Assembly: GCA_024516155.1 (NCBI GenBank)
Contig: JAJJXM010000025.1
Location: 558,001 to 622,000, forward strand
DNA: 64,000 nucleotides
Origin: Pyronema omphalodes
Taxonomy: Eukaryota > Ascomycota > Pezizomycetes > Pezizales > Pyronemataceae
Direction: 5' to 3'
Below are positions 43,579 to 54,414 of this stretch, one piece after another (within the stretch, counting starts at the first letter, position 1; each line of letters begins with the position of its first letter). Under the pieces are notes generated by a model. The model ran no database searches and was not told where the DNA came from. It saw only the letters and a program-made list of their open reading frames with translations. Made by a program: the position numbers and the translations under genes.

Positions 43579-44793
43579 ATATTTTTTGTGATTATTTTTA
43601 GTTTCGTCAGTGATCGTTTCTATGTTTTGTATACAGAATTTCATGTAGATTGTGAGTTTATGAATCTCGAGGGAAGTTGGGTGTTAGTGTCGGTGTTTGG
43701 GTTGCGGGTTACGACTGTTGCACACTACATAAGGGGCGATTCCTGGGGCAATGTACACCCCGCCTTGAGATACTTAGACGTATATATATACCAACTCTTA
43801 AACCTCATTTTCTCTCTGTAATAGTTCTGGAATTATGTCACCATAATACTCTATTTATAGCTAATTCTCGCCGTTGACACAACATTTCGAGTGATGCACC
43901 ATGTTCTACATTGATTCTCGGCGACAACACTACTCGCGCCAACACCATGGAGTTCTGCAAGACATAGCCTTAATCGCAAGTAAGAATGAATCGTTCGGTA
44001 CCTAATTCATATGATCAAGAAGATATAGCATCAGAACACAGTGAACCACGCCTTTTTCCACCATTTCATCATCTGGAATCATTTGGAAGGCCTGCAAGAC
44101 ATGCCAATATCCACCACCCGCGCGCACAGCCTCCACTTTGATCTCATCATAACAGCACCTGATCATAACTTACGGGATTAACCTTGCATTTGAACAGTCT
44201 TTTATTTTTTTGAGTGCTTATTTTTATTAATGATAATCTCATATGCATCCGCACTCGAATACTAAGCAACGCTCAATTAAGGAATTCATAACCTATTCTG
44301 TGGGTTCCTGTGGAATGGCATGTATGTAAACGGTTAGACCGTTAGAATATATCTATATTTGACTGGATTAAATTCTCTCAAGTGCATTAACTCCTGACAG
44401 TTTGCATGATAGCACTTTAGTTGATCCTTCAACTACGACTACCAGGAAATTGTAAAAATCCAACGTCATTCCGCGCCACGTTTTTCCCAGTAACCAGGGT
44501 TTGCATCTGCCGTAGAGAAATAGTTACAAAATTGTAAATATGTACAATCAGCTTTCTTGACAAAGTTGAATTTACTTGTACAGATCTGTGCTTCACTACA
44601 CGCCTCAAGTACACCTAAGACAGCCACACTTTTTGTGCAACCCCAAATTAACCAAATCTTGGCAAAAAGTCACAATTAGTGATACAAAACGCGGCATGGG
44701 GCTGAAGTGTAGGATATTAAACAGTGAGATGCATATTTGGCATTTAACAGCTTCTTCGAGGCTTCAACCTGTTCTTCTCTCGTCATCTAGTCA
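43579..44793. other. Intergenic region before the patatin gene
   Basis: About 1.2 kb of spacer. ORFs at 43513-43877 include the tRNA and are not genes; another at 44576-45070 overlaps the patatin exons in a different frame. Promoter of the patatin gene presumably lies here; no motif is recognised. Confidence 0.45.
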
Positions 44794-47700
44794 ATGGCAC
44801 GAGAAACCGATAGGACTCATAACACGGACACGAAGATGGAGAAGCTTGAGGATCAAAGGGGAGTTCATTTATTGTCTCTGGGTTAGTACTTTTCAATCTT
44901 TTCGACAATTACCTCACCGGATTTCAAATGTCGTTGGATTTCTCGAGCTGACAGATACACAGATGGCGGCGGTATCCGCGGTATCTCGGAACTCATCATT
45001 CTCGAAGAAATCATGTTTAGAATACAAAGCGAACTGGGCCTTAGAGAAATTCCACGACCCTATGAAGTAAAAATATTCTATCCATATAACAAAAGCAATT
45101 ACTTACATCCACGTGATAGTACTTTGACCTTATTGGTGGTACCTCTACAGGAGGGTTCGTATATCCATACCTTCCCATATGCCTTGAAAAATAAAGACGC
45201 TTATACAAATTCTACAGTATCATCGCCCTCATGCTCGGTCGTCTTCGAATGTCAACAACCGAAGCTCTCGCCGCATACATAGAACTTTCAACCGCGGTTT
45301 TCAGCGAAAAGAAAGTATGGATTCTGCAAGAGGGGTTATTTAAAGCGACGAAGCTCGAGACGGAAATCAAAAAGACAATTTCACGATACAGCGAGCTCCA
45401 TGATTCCGATTCGGATATGTTGGATACACGGGATCAGTCTTGTAAAACGTGCGGTTCATTTTTCATAACATTTCATCTACCTACGGACCATGGCTTACGC
45501 ATTTATAGATTTGTTTGTGCTGTCCCTGCGCACGATATTAGTTCGACAACTCTACTCCGCACATACAAAGTTCCCTATACAGACGAGCGCTGTAAGATCT
45601 GGCAAGCTGCAAGAGCCACCATAGCTGCACCTACAATCTTTAAAGCCCTTCGAATAGGTTCTGCAACTTCCGAAATTTCCTACATCGACGCAGCGTTATC
45701 CTGTAACAACCCCGTTCGTCATGTTCTGAATGAGGCGAAGATGGTGTTTAAGGATCGCAAGGTTCGGAGTATCTTGAGTATTGGAACTGGGCAATGCTTT
45801 CAGATTGGAATTCAAGAAACTTATGCGTTTCAAAGGGGCTTGGACTTTTCAACAGTGTTGAAGAGTATAGCCACAGATGCTGCTAGGGTAGCAAAGGAAA
45901 TGGAACATGAGTTCGTCAACACCAAGGATGTTTATTTTCGGTTCTCTGTGGAGCAGGGACTGCAGAATATCACGACAGATGAGTGGAAGAGGGTTGGCGA
46001 GGTTCAGATGTGTACCAGGCAATACTTGGGGGAAGCGGGAGTTAGTAAGAGGATTGATGCTGTGGTTAGGGCACTGATTGATAAGGATTATTACGAAAAG
46101 ATAAGGGCAGACCCGCCAAAGAAGATTTTCAAAGCGCCTGTTAGTACTATTGGTGTGGAAGGAATGTGTGAGCTACAGGGTAGTGAACTGGAGCCCCAAC
46201 CTCCACGGGTGCAGGAGATGGATTCTGGGTTTATGAATCAACCAGCCTTGAGGATTCCGCCGAGTGTGTGTGGTGGATTGGATATTAAGGAGAAGAATAA
46301 GGAATATATACCAGAGAAATCAGAAAAGTCTGAATGTTCTTTGGAAAAGAATGGGAAGCTCGACATCATCGAAGAAGTAGCCTCTCCGACTGAGGACCCT
46401 AATGATGAACCACCATGTTATTCGGAGCCGATCAGTCAATGTGAGATGAATTCAGTTTCGACAACTTTCGAAAACATGATTCTTGCTGGAATCATCCCGC
46501 CTTCTGCACAGGTGCCACCCGAAGAATACAGCATAGACAAATCAACAGAAGCACCGCTTTCAATCGTCCCTACCAACAATTCCTGGACAGAGAGTATCCG
46601 AAATGACGCTGTACAATGCACAGAGCCACGTTCCATAAGTAGAGGATCTTCTAAATCAAGGGACCGGTCCTTAAGTCGAGCGTCCTCAAAGACTCAGTCT
46701 CGTTTTTCCCTCATCTTTGGCTCACGCAACTGCAAACTTCCTCCCACCTCAGTCCACAAGACTGCCATGGAAAACCAATATACTGGAGACACAGATTCAA
46801 AGTCCAAACTCAAATTCAAAAACAAAATCAAATTCTCGGCCCTGTTTGCCCATACGGGCATCACACCTTCGATGATATCCGGACCCAGTATGACCACACC
46901 AGTGCCGATAACTTGCTCTTCCATGGTCTCCATGAACCCTAGCATTGAAGCGCCAAGTACTTGTCAAAGCTCCAAATCAGAATCAACTGCCTCACGTTTC
47001 CTTAGTCTTAACGCTTTAGCACGGACAACCAGTTCAAGCTCCATCCTTCACGGCGAAAATAAGAAACTCGCTCAAACTGCTCCTTCTTTCTTTACAAATC
47101 CTCTCTGCCCACCGAGCCCATGCCAGTATCTATATCCTGCCCAGTATACATGCTCACTCTCAACACTCACTCCACCTGCATCCCCTCTCCCACCAAAAAC
47201 TATGGATAGCTGCTCTATCAGGTCTCGATCTTTATCCAACTCTCGCCCCAAAACTGCAGCTTCGGAAGACTGCAACCCCGCATCTGGGTCTTTAACCCCC
47301 TTCTCTCCTACTTGTAATTCTACTCCCGTATTCCTATCACCTACTCCCGCCTGTAATCTTACACCTACCTATAAACCCACTCCTGCCTGTAATTCCGCCA
47401 CGGCATTCCTATTACCCACTCCCGCCTGTAATGCCACCCCTACCTATAAACCCACTCCTAACTGTAATTCTATCCCAGCATTCCTATCCCCCACCCCAAC
47501 TTGTAATGCCACATCTACCTTCAAATCTACTCCCACCTGTAATTCCACTCCCGCATTTCTATCCCCCACCCCAACTTGTAATTCCACACCTACCTATAAA
47601 CCCATCCCCACCTGTAATCCCACTCCTAGCTGTAATGTCACCCCTACCTTTAAACCCACTCCTACCTGTAGTTCCACCCTGGCATTCCCATCACCTCCTC

Positions 47701-48989
47701 CTAGCTGTAGTCTCACACCAACCTACAAACCCATCCCCACCTGTCCTCCGACTCCCACCTGTCCTCCCACCCCCGCCTGTATCTCTACCCCCATATATCT
47801 AACCCCCACCCCCATCTCCCGTCCCAGCTCCTCCCACGCAACCCATCCAACAACAAGCCCCACCACAGCCCCAATATCCCCACCAACATCCCCGCCCCTT
47901 CCCAGCGATTCCACCCCTCCAACCCCCCTCCTCCCCTCCCTCTGTCCCAGCCCCCCATCCACCAGTCCCAACCTCCTCGCACCACCCCCAGCACCAAAAA
48001 CCCGTCCGCCCATCTCCCCCATCCTCGATTCCCCCACGGACCACCTCTCCTCCGGTCTCTTCGCCGATCCCATCTCCTCTCTGCAAGCAACCTACGTCTA
48101 TCTCCGGAACATATTCGGAGCCGAGCACGCGCACACATTATCCTCCATGGTTCGTTTATCAATTTCCTATCGCGACGGAAAACGGAATCTTGAAGAGGCG
48201 TCGGAGATGTTATTGTTTGTGGTTGGGATCCGAAGACGAGATCTTGGGGATGAACATAATGAGACTTTAAATGCTAAGAGTCAGTTGGCTATGGTTTATT
48301 ATTACCAGGGACGGTTTATTGAGGCTTTGGAGTTGGTTGAGGGTTCTGTTGAGATTCGGAGGAGGATTTTGAAGGAGAAGGAGGAGGAACGGGGGTATGA
48401 GGAACGACATAGGAAATGGTGTTCTCCGGGGATTCCGGGGAAGGAAGAACAAGAGGCGAAGGAGGCGAAGAAAAGACAGGAGAAGGATAGACAGCAGGAG
48501 ACAGAACAGAGGATTATGGAGTGGAAATTAGATATGATGCAGGAAAAATGTTTATTAGCTAGTATCTATGACCAGAATGAAAGATATCAAGAAGCGGAGG
48601 AAATTGCGAAGGAGGTTGTAGAGGTTAGGAATAAGTTGTTAGGAGAAGGGCATGAGGATTCTGTTGATGCGGTTTGTGTTTTGGCTAGGATTTTGGGCCA
48701 TAGAGGAAGAGATCTGGAGGCCGAGCGTATGTTTAGAATTGCGTTTGTGGGCGGAAGAGGAATGGGGAATGGAACGAAGGGTTGGGCGAATATGCATGCC
48801 TATGCGGAAGTACTGGGTAGACTAGGGAAATGGGAGGAGGCAGCGGAGTTGTTGAGAGAAGTGGTTAGAGGTGAAAGAAAGTCTCTTGGAGAAGAGCATC
48901 CGGATTTTAGATGGAGTGTAAAGAAATTGGACGAGTGTGAGAGAAAGAGGGGAGAGGTATCGGATTTGGGTAATGTATTGATGATTTAG
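44794..48989 (+). CDS. Patatin-like phospholipase with Cys-Thr-Pro repeats and C-terminal TPRs (1332 aa)
   Basis: Exons 44794-44881, 44963-45066, 45120-45154 (35 nt) and 45218-48989, all GT-AG, give 1332 aa. Patatin domain, about 25-370: oxyanion loop DGGGIRG (30-36), nucleophile elbow GTSTG (Ser73) encoded by the 35-nt exon, then GGIIALMLGRLRMSTTEAL. The dyad Asp is probably D233 in SYIDAALSCNNPV, where DAA replaces the usual DGG/DGA. Residues ~370-1020 are disordered and Ser/Pro/Thr-rich, with alternating 12-13-residue repeats beginning with Cys (CNxTPTYKPTPx / CNxTxAFLSPTPx) at about 774-937. Residues ~1025-1330 are kinesin-light-chain-type TPRs (LEEASEMLLFVVGIRRRDLG; EALELVEGSVEIRRRILKEK; EAEEIAKEVVEVRNKLLGEG). 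Fungal NLR-like proteins pair patatin with NB-ARC and TPRs; no Walker A motif is seen here. Lipid hydrolysis is likely; a role in self or non-self recognition is inference. Confidence 0.82.
47318..47800. repeat. Coding minisatellite of the patatin gene (36/39-bp alternating units)
   Basis: Tandem units starting TGTAAT or TGT alternate between 39 bp (13 codons) and 36 bp (12 codons), a ~75-bp higher-order period, with shorter 18-bp units (CNPTPS, CPPTPT, CPPTPA) near the end. The reading frame is kept throughout. Confidence 0.85.
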
Positions 48990-50028
48990 GAGGTGTGATG
49001 GAATTAGAAGAGTATGCGTTGGAGTTTTACGCTAGGTCGGCTATTGGTTTTCTTTTGTCATTCTCGTCAGATTTTCTTTTTTCTTTTGTTTGGTCTAGTA
49101 CTAGGTGTCCCGGCAACATTTTTCATATGTGATTGTTTTTTTTTAAGGGACCATGGAATGGTCGTATACATGCTTATCAGTTTCAGCTTTCTTTTGTATT
49201 TCTAGATTCAAAAATGGTTCAAAAGCAAGCCATTGGGTTATCTTAGCTAAAATTGTTTCGTTATTGTAATCTATCTTACCGTCTTTTAATTCATAAACAA
49301 GTCAACGAATCACAATGTAACCATTACCTGCTAGCAAAGATAATGTATTGAGGGCAATGATATCTAAGTTACATAAAGCGTAGTATAATCAAAAGCGCAC
49401 ACCAGTTTTGCTTAACCTGGGAAAAGACAGTACAGTAATACATGACCTTGATATAAAAGACATTCCTTCATCTACCCTATAACCTAATCACCCAATTCTC
49501 CATCACATGATATAACGAAATATCTCGCAGTGGCAAGCAAAAAAAAAAAAAAAAAAACAGAAGACCCAGAGGTCACAAAAAGCCAAAAGCCAAAAGCCAA
49601 AAGCAAACATTCGAATATAGTAGTTGAATGAGCCAAGACAAAAAAAACAAAATTCCACAAAAATAGCAAACCAATTGCAAAAAATCCCCACCAGCAAACA
49701 GAAAAAAAAAAAAAAAACTCTCAAAACTCCTTGATTCCCTTGAAAAAAAGTAAACGCCTTACCTTCCCTTATATCCCTAGAGTATCTCCCTGGTATCACA
49801 GGGGATCCCATGCAGCTTCTTTCTTTCTCCTCCATGCTTTCCCTCCGCCTTCATTCCCATGCTTCCCATATTTCCAACCTTGTACCCCCAGAATTCCCTT
49901 AACAAATCAACCCCTCTTCCAAGTAGTTAACGATTTCCCAAAACCCCCCTTCCATCTATTCCATCCCAGCATCCTACCAGCAACCCGAATATGCATCATT
50001 TCAAAACCACAATATCCTCAGGTGCTCT
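48990..50028. other. Convergent intergenic region between the patatin and Ams2-like genes
   Basis: About 1 kb with no gene. It contains a 19-A tract at 49539-49557, a CAAAAGC repeat patch near 49577-49605 and another A tract near 49702-49717. Long ORFs here are products of these homopolymers. Confidence 0.5.
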
Positions 50029-52882
50029 CTAAGCCCCTTCAGTTTCCTGCGCCGCCGGACCTGAATTCTCATCAATAAACGCACTCAAATCCACCATCAT
50101 ACCATTTCCCTGCGCTCCACTCGTCCCATTTGCACCACCACTCCCCATGGCCCCAAGTCCCGAAGCACCACCAGCACCAAAATCCTTATCAAACAGTCCC
50201 AAATCCGGACTACCAGGCAAGAAATCACTCCAATCCCCGGCATTATACGCTCCAAATCCAATCGGAGGACTACTAGGCAACGGACTAGACGGCATCGTAT
50301 AATCGGTATTCAAAAACTCATCATCCAAATCAAACGGCATATCCAAATTATCCAAATTCTCCAGGCCTCCGAGATCCGCCAGGACTGAAGGATCTTCTGC
50401 CAATAATTTCTCGATTAAGCCAGCGACTGGGGAGAGAGATTTGCGAGCTAACGGGGATTTAATCAAACGACGCTCGGGAGTGGCGGGGGTGCGACGGTTG
50501 CTCAAAGGACTGCCAGTGAGTTTGCTGGCGCTCTTCATAGGAGTCCGTAGCAAATGGTAGGCAGCGGTGATGCTGGTATTCCGTTTGGTTGGCGTTACAG
50601 GCGCCTCATTGGTAGTGGGGGATTCGTTTTCTTTTCCATCGCCTCGTTTTGGCATTGGATGGCCAACGGGGGCCGCGGGAGAGGATTTTCCAGCCTCAGG
50701 AAATAGACGCCGCTTGGGGGAGGGCATGCCATCGATTTCCGCGTCGAGATCGATAGGGGAGGTTGCAGAGCCCAACAACGGAGATGATACATTGGTGGCT
50801 GTCCAAACCGGAGGAGCAGGGACTGCGCCATCGAGGATTATTGGCTCTGGATTAACTTCAGAAGATTGAAGGCCTGCAACTGAAGCCGGTGGTGTTGGGC
50901 CTGTGACGGTGGATTTCTTCCGCTTTCTTGAATTTGTAGCCTTTTTCTCTTCTTTTGAAGATTCCCAAAGAGCTTGAGGACGCATAGTCTTGTGGGATAA
51001 AAACCAGAGACCGCAAGCATTGCATAAAAGAAGTTCCTTTTCTTTCTCTTTACGGTAGTTACCTTTGACTTTATTATCCTCCTTTTCTTCTTCTTCTTCG
51101 GAGCCACTCTTTGGAGGCTTGACTCTCCGCCAAACCCCGGTTTCGATGGCACCGCAGTTTTTGCAGTATTTCGGCATCTCGCCTCGTCGTAAGGCTTCCA
51201 TCAATTGGGTCTCGATTCTAGACTTCATATGTGCCGCGGTTCTTGATTTGGCAACGGTCTTAGTCTTTTCAACAGCGCGAGTTGCGGCGTCTGTTTCTTC
51301 TCCAATTTCACTTGATGGAATTCCTACATCCGAGCTAGGTGCTAGAGCCTTTTTTGCAGTTGGTGCTGGACGCTTTGTCTTTTTGGTAGCCTTAGCAGGA
51401 GCTAATGGTTGAGCCGATGGGACTTCTAATAGAGGTTGTGGTAAGAGTAGGCCAGTAGGCTGAGGGAGGTCCGGTTGGGGTTCCTCCTTTACACCTTGGG
51501 TCGCAGTGCCCTGATCGTGTTCATGTTCTTGTTCCTCGTATAGAGTTTCTAATGTTTTGCCGTTTATTCTGGTGGATGGGGGCGGGGGTAGCGCCGGCAG
51601 AACTGGGCTTGTAGGTGCGGGAGATGGCATCACATTTTCGGGAAGATCGGGCTGTGTTGGCGGCGAAGATGCCATGGGACCAGTACACTGAGGTGACGGT
51701 GATATTTCTGGGGGAACGGTAGCAATATCTGTAGCTATTGAGGACTGCCTCGAGAGACTTGGTTGTTCTCTATTTATTGAAGGCTGCTGCACAGCAGGGA
51801 TCTGATGTGGCACCATAGCTTGTGATTGTGATTGATCTTCTACCGTAGCTTGACTATTCTCCTCTAATGATGTTGAAATAGTTGGTATAGCTGGTGCTAC
51901 AGTTTCTATCTTCTTTTTCTTTGGTTTCGGTGCCCTTGTCCGTTGTTTCTTTTTTGGTGGCTCGGAAACATCCTCTGATGATGATATACTGCTTTCCTTA
52001 TTCCATTCTAGCTGTTGGGACTCCCGCGCGGGTTCACTTATAGTTGGTGGTGGCGGTGGTGCGCTTAGCTTTTGTGGGTTTTGTTGAGTTTGTGGTACTG
52101 GCAATGCAGCTGTAAGAGCTCGTGGATTTGTATTTAAGAAATTCGACCATGCAGATGCATCAAAATCCCCGGGCAGCATCCTTGAAACGGCCTGGTAGGT
52201 ATGTACCGAGTTGATGAACTGCTCCTGGGTAAAGGTCTCCACCTTCTGTAATCGGATCTTTACCTCTAGCGCCTCCCTAATATCGTGATTGGTATTGCTG
52301 GGAAAGGAGAAGGGATTTGAAGAAATACGACCAGTAACCATCATACGACAAGAAGGAGAGCTCCCTTTGTCGAGTATGGCCCATGAAAGCATACCACATC
52401 CAACCAATGGTATATCTGGCTCCGAGTAGTCATATGCGTAGACTGAATAATCGGGACCAAGACGTGCTACTAGTTCCGGACTGCACGAATTAAAAAAACC
52501 AAGAGTCGGTAAGCTTATGGTTGAGTCGAAAAGGACGACCAGAATTATACATGCCTCCCCGTAATTATGCTCAGAATACAAGTCCTGAACTCGACAGCAC
52601 CGACCAGGAGGTCGCGGTCAACCTGGACGACAGGTGTGCTTATTAAGTGGGGCCACCTAGCCAAGCACTTATTTTTATCTCCCTCGTCGAAGCTATAATG
52701 TACTTTTACTGTACATTCAGAACAAGACAGATGGAATCAGTTCCCTTCTAAAAGTGTAGAGGAAGCTTTATGGAGAACCAACATTTCATTTTTCTATGTG
52801 TCTCCGTCTCCCTGGTAACCCTGGCATCGCCCCCCTCGGCTGACGACGCCGGGTGTGGATTGCTTCCCAGAGCCGACGACAT
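50029..52882 (-). CDS. Ams2/Spt21-like GATA-type protein (histone gene regulator)
   Basis: Exons on the minus strand: 52882-52783, 52708-52555 and 52480-50029; 901 aa. The N-terminal Spt21/Ams2 domain reads HRKMKLKVHYSFDEGDKNKC, LARWPHLISTPVVQVD, TCILSIITGSPELVARLGPD and YSVYAYDYSEPDIPLVGCGM. The first intron (52782-52709) is GT-AG. The second (52554-52481) needs a GC donor (AG|GCATGT) with a GCAG acceptor to keep frame. The central part is low-complexity with KKKQRTRAPKPKKKK. A GATA-like finger, YCKNCGAIETGVWRR ... CNACGLWF, has 43 residues between its Cys pairs. The C-terminus is disordered with SP/TP sites. In fission yeast Ams2 activates histone genes in S phase; Spt21 does so in budding yeast. 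Orthology is inferred from domain order. Confidence 0.82.
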
Positions 52883-53621
52883 TTCGAAATCAACCCGTTT
52901 CAACAGCTGTCGCTATCGACGTGGCAGGACCTTTAGTCGGGTCTCGCGGGGTGTTGTTGGGGACACGTCGAGACACTTTTGTAGGTTTTCGCGTGGGTGG
53001 TGGATGGTCGAATACGGAAGTTGAAACGAGTGAGAACTGGAGAAACGGAGGATCGAACGCGGGACTTTTGCGAATTGGATGGTGAGGGGAAGCTTCTGGA
53101 GGTAAACTAAACGCGAAGACAGGTTATAAATAAGCTGGTTTCAGTCGCGATAAACAAAAGGGGGGGTATCGCGTTGTTGTATTGGTGTGGGGGAGGGGGG
53201 AGATTTGGTGTAAAGTGGTATTTGCGAATGAGGAGGCAGGAGGTTGGAATTGGCAGTCCGCGTTCTCGCGTCGTGCCAAGGCAAATTATCCCGTTGCAGT
53301 GTTTCTGCTTAAGGGACTGAGATTTACGCGATTGCGGGGAGAATGTAGCACTAACATTTCTTTGGGCTCTTGCTTGTGCTGTCTTGCTCCTGCCAAACGT
53401 CGAGCAGTTCCCGTGTCAAGTCGCCCAGGAAGCAGCAAGTCCAACCACAACAACACGAGGAAGGCCCGTCCAAATCAGTACGCGAATTCCCTCCCCTTGC
53501 AGTAAGGCATTCTTGCCAGTTTCTTTCCAAACACGGAACTCGCGTGACTAACTAAACCTTCAACAGAACGCGAATTCCAACACCAAACCTTACCTTACCT
53601 AACTACCTTCACTTATTCACA
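52883..53621. other. Divergent promoter region between the Ams2-like gene and SMD2
   Basis: 739 bp holding two promoters. An ACGCGAA site (near 53111) resembles MCB/SCB elements. No gene is seen; ORFs here do not look coding. Confidence 0.4.
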
Positions 53622-54014
53622 ATGGCCTCCCTTGTCGACAAGCCCCGTTCCGAATTGACAGAGTACGAGATTGCCGAGCTTGAGAAGTATGAGTTCTCCG
53701 CCGGACCTTTGTCAATCCTTCAAACCGCCGTTCGTTCGCACAACCAGGTTTTGATTTCCTGCCGAAACAACCGCAAGCTATTGGCCCGTGTCAAGGCTTT
53801 CGACAGACATTGCAACATGGTTCTTGAGAACGTCAAGGAGATGTGGACAGAGACACCAAGGAAGGCCGATGGGTCCAAGGGAAGGCCCGTGAACAAGGAC
53901 CGCTTCATCTCGAAGATGTTTGTAGCCCGCTATGCTGCTGTGTTGTTCGGCTGATAACTGACGTTTTGCAGGTTCCTTAGAGGAGACTCTGTCATCTTGG
54001 TCTTGTTGAGTTAG
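53622..54014 (+). CDS. SMD2: Small nuclear ribonucleoprotein SmD2
   Basis: Core Sm-ring subunit of spliceosomal snRNPs. Exon 1 is 53622-53917 and exon 2 is 53972-54014; the donor GTTTGT at 53918 lies inside the codon for Met in RFISKM, and TTTTGCAG is the acceptor. The product is 112 aa. Sm1 motif: [40 protein letters not shown]. Sm2 motif after the splice: [19 protein letters not shown]. Reading through the intron would replace the Sm2 motif with an unrelated 9-residue tail, so splicing is required. The N-terminal extension ([20 protein letters not shown]) is typical for SmD2. Confidence 0.93.
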
Positions 54015-54414
54015 ATGGAGCTGCACACGATGCGGGAAATCTTGGTTCATCTACGGGAACTTTTACGAAACGATATCTATAATTGCAAATTGGGGTTCCG
54101 GAGTTACGAGGTGTAATTGTAAAAATACGCTCATGGCGGTATTGCAGGTTCATGAGCTGGCGGTAGTACGACGAGCGGGTGGTGGGAAATATGCAGTAAC
54201 ATCACGCATTATCAAGGACTTGAGAAATAAAACACCATGCACGGCTAGGTGAAAGATGCATAACTTTCAATCAATTCTCTTTTCACCCAAAAGTCTAGTT
54301 CAACTTTGAACTAGCTATTCCAATCCCAATGCAATTTCCAAACCTACACAAATGATGTCTTTAACCCGCTAAATTCAATCCATCTCCATCCCGCCAACAC
54401 ACTTACAGCTATAC
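54015..54414. other. Convergent 3' flanks of SMD2 and eIF4E
   Basis: 400 bp between two stop codons on opposite strands. No gene is seen. Confidence 0.5.

Noticed and set aside
47723..48162. Gly/Trp-rich minus-strand ORFs opposite the patatin linker
   Set aside because: Antisense of the Pro-rich coding repeats, which translates as Gly/Trp/Arg.
49503..49835. 110-aa minus-strand ORF with poly-Phe
   Set aside because: The Phe runs come from the A tracts; no coding character outside them.
53918..53954. SmD2 ending at the read-through stop (110-aa form)
   Set aside because: It would lose the Sm2 motif; the GTTTGT...GCAG intron restores [15 protein letters not shown] exactly.
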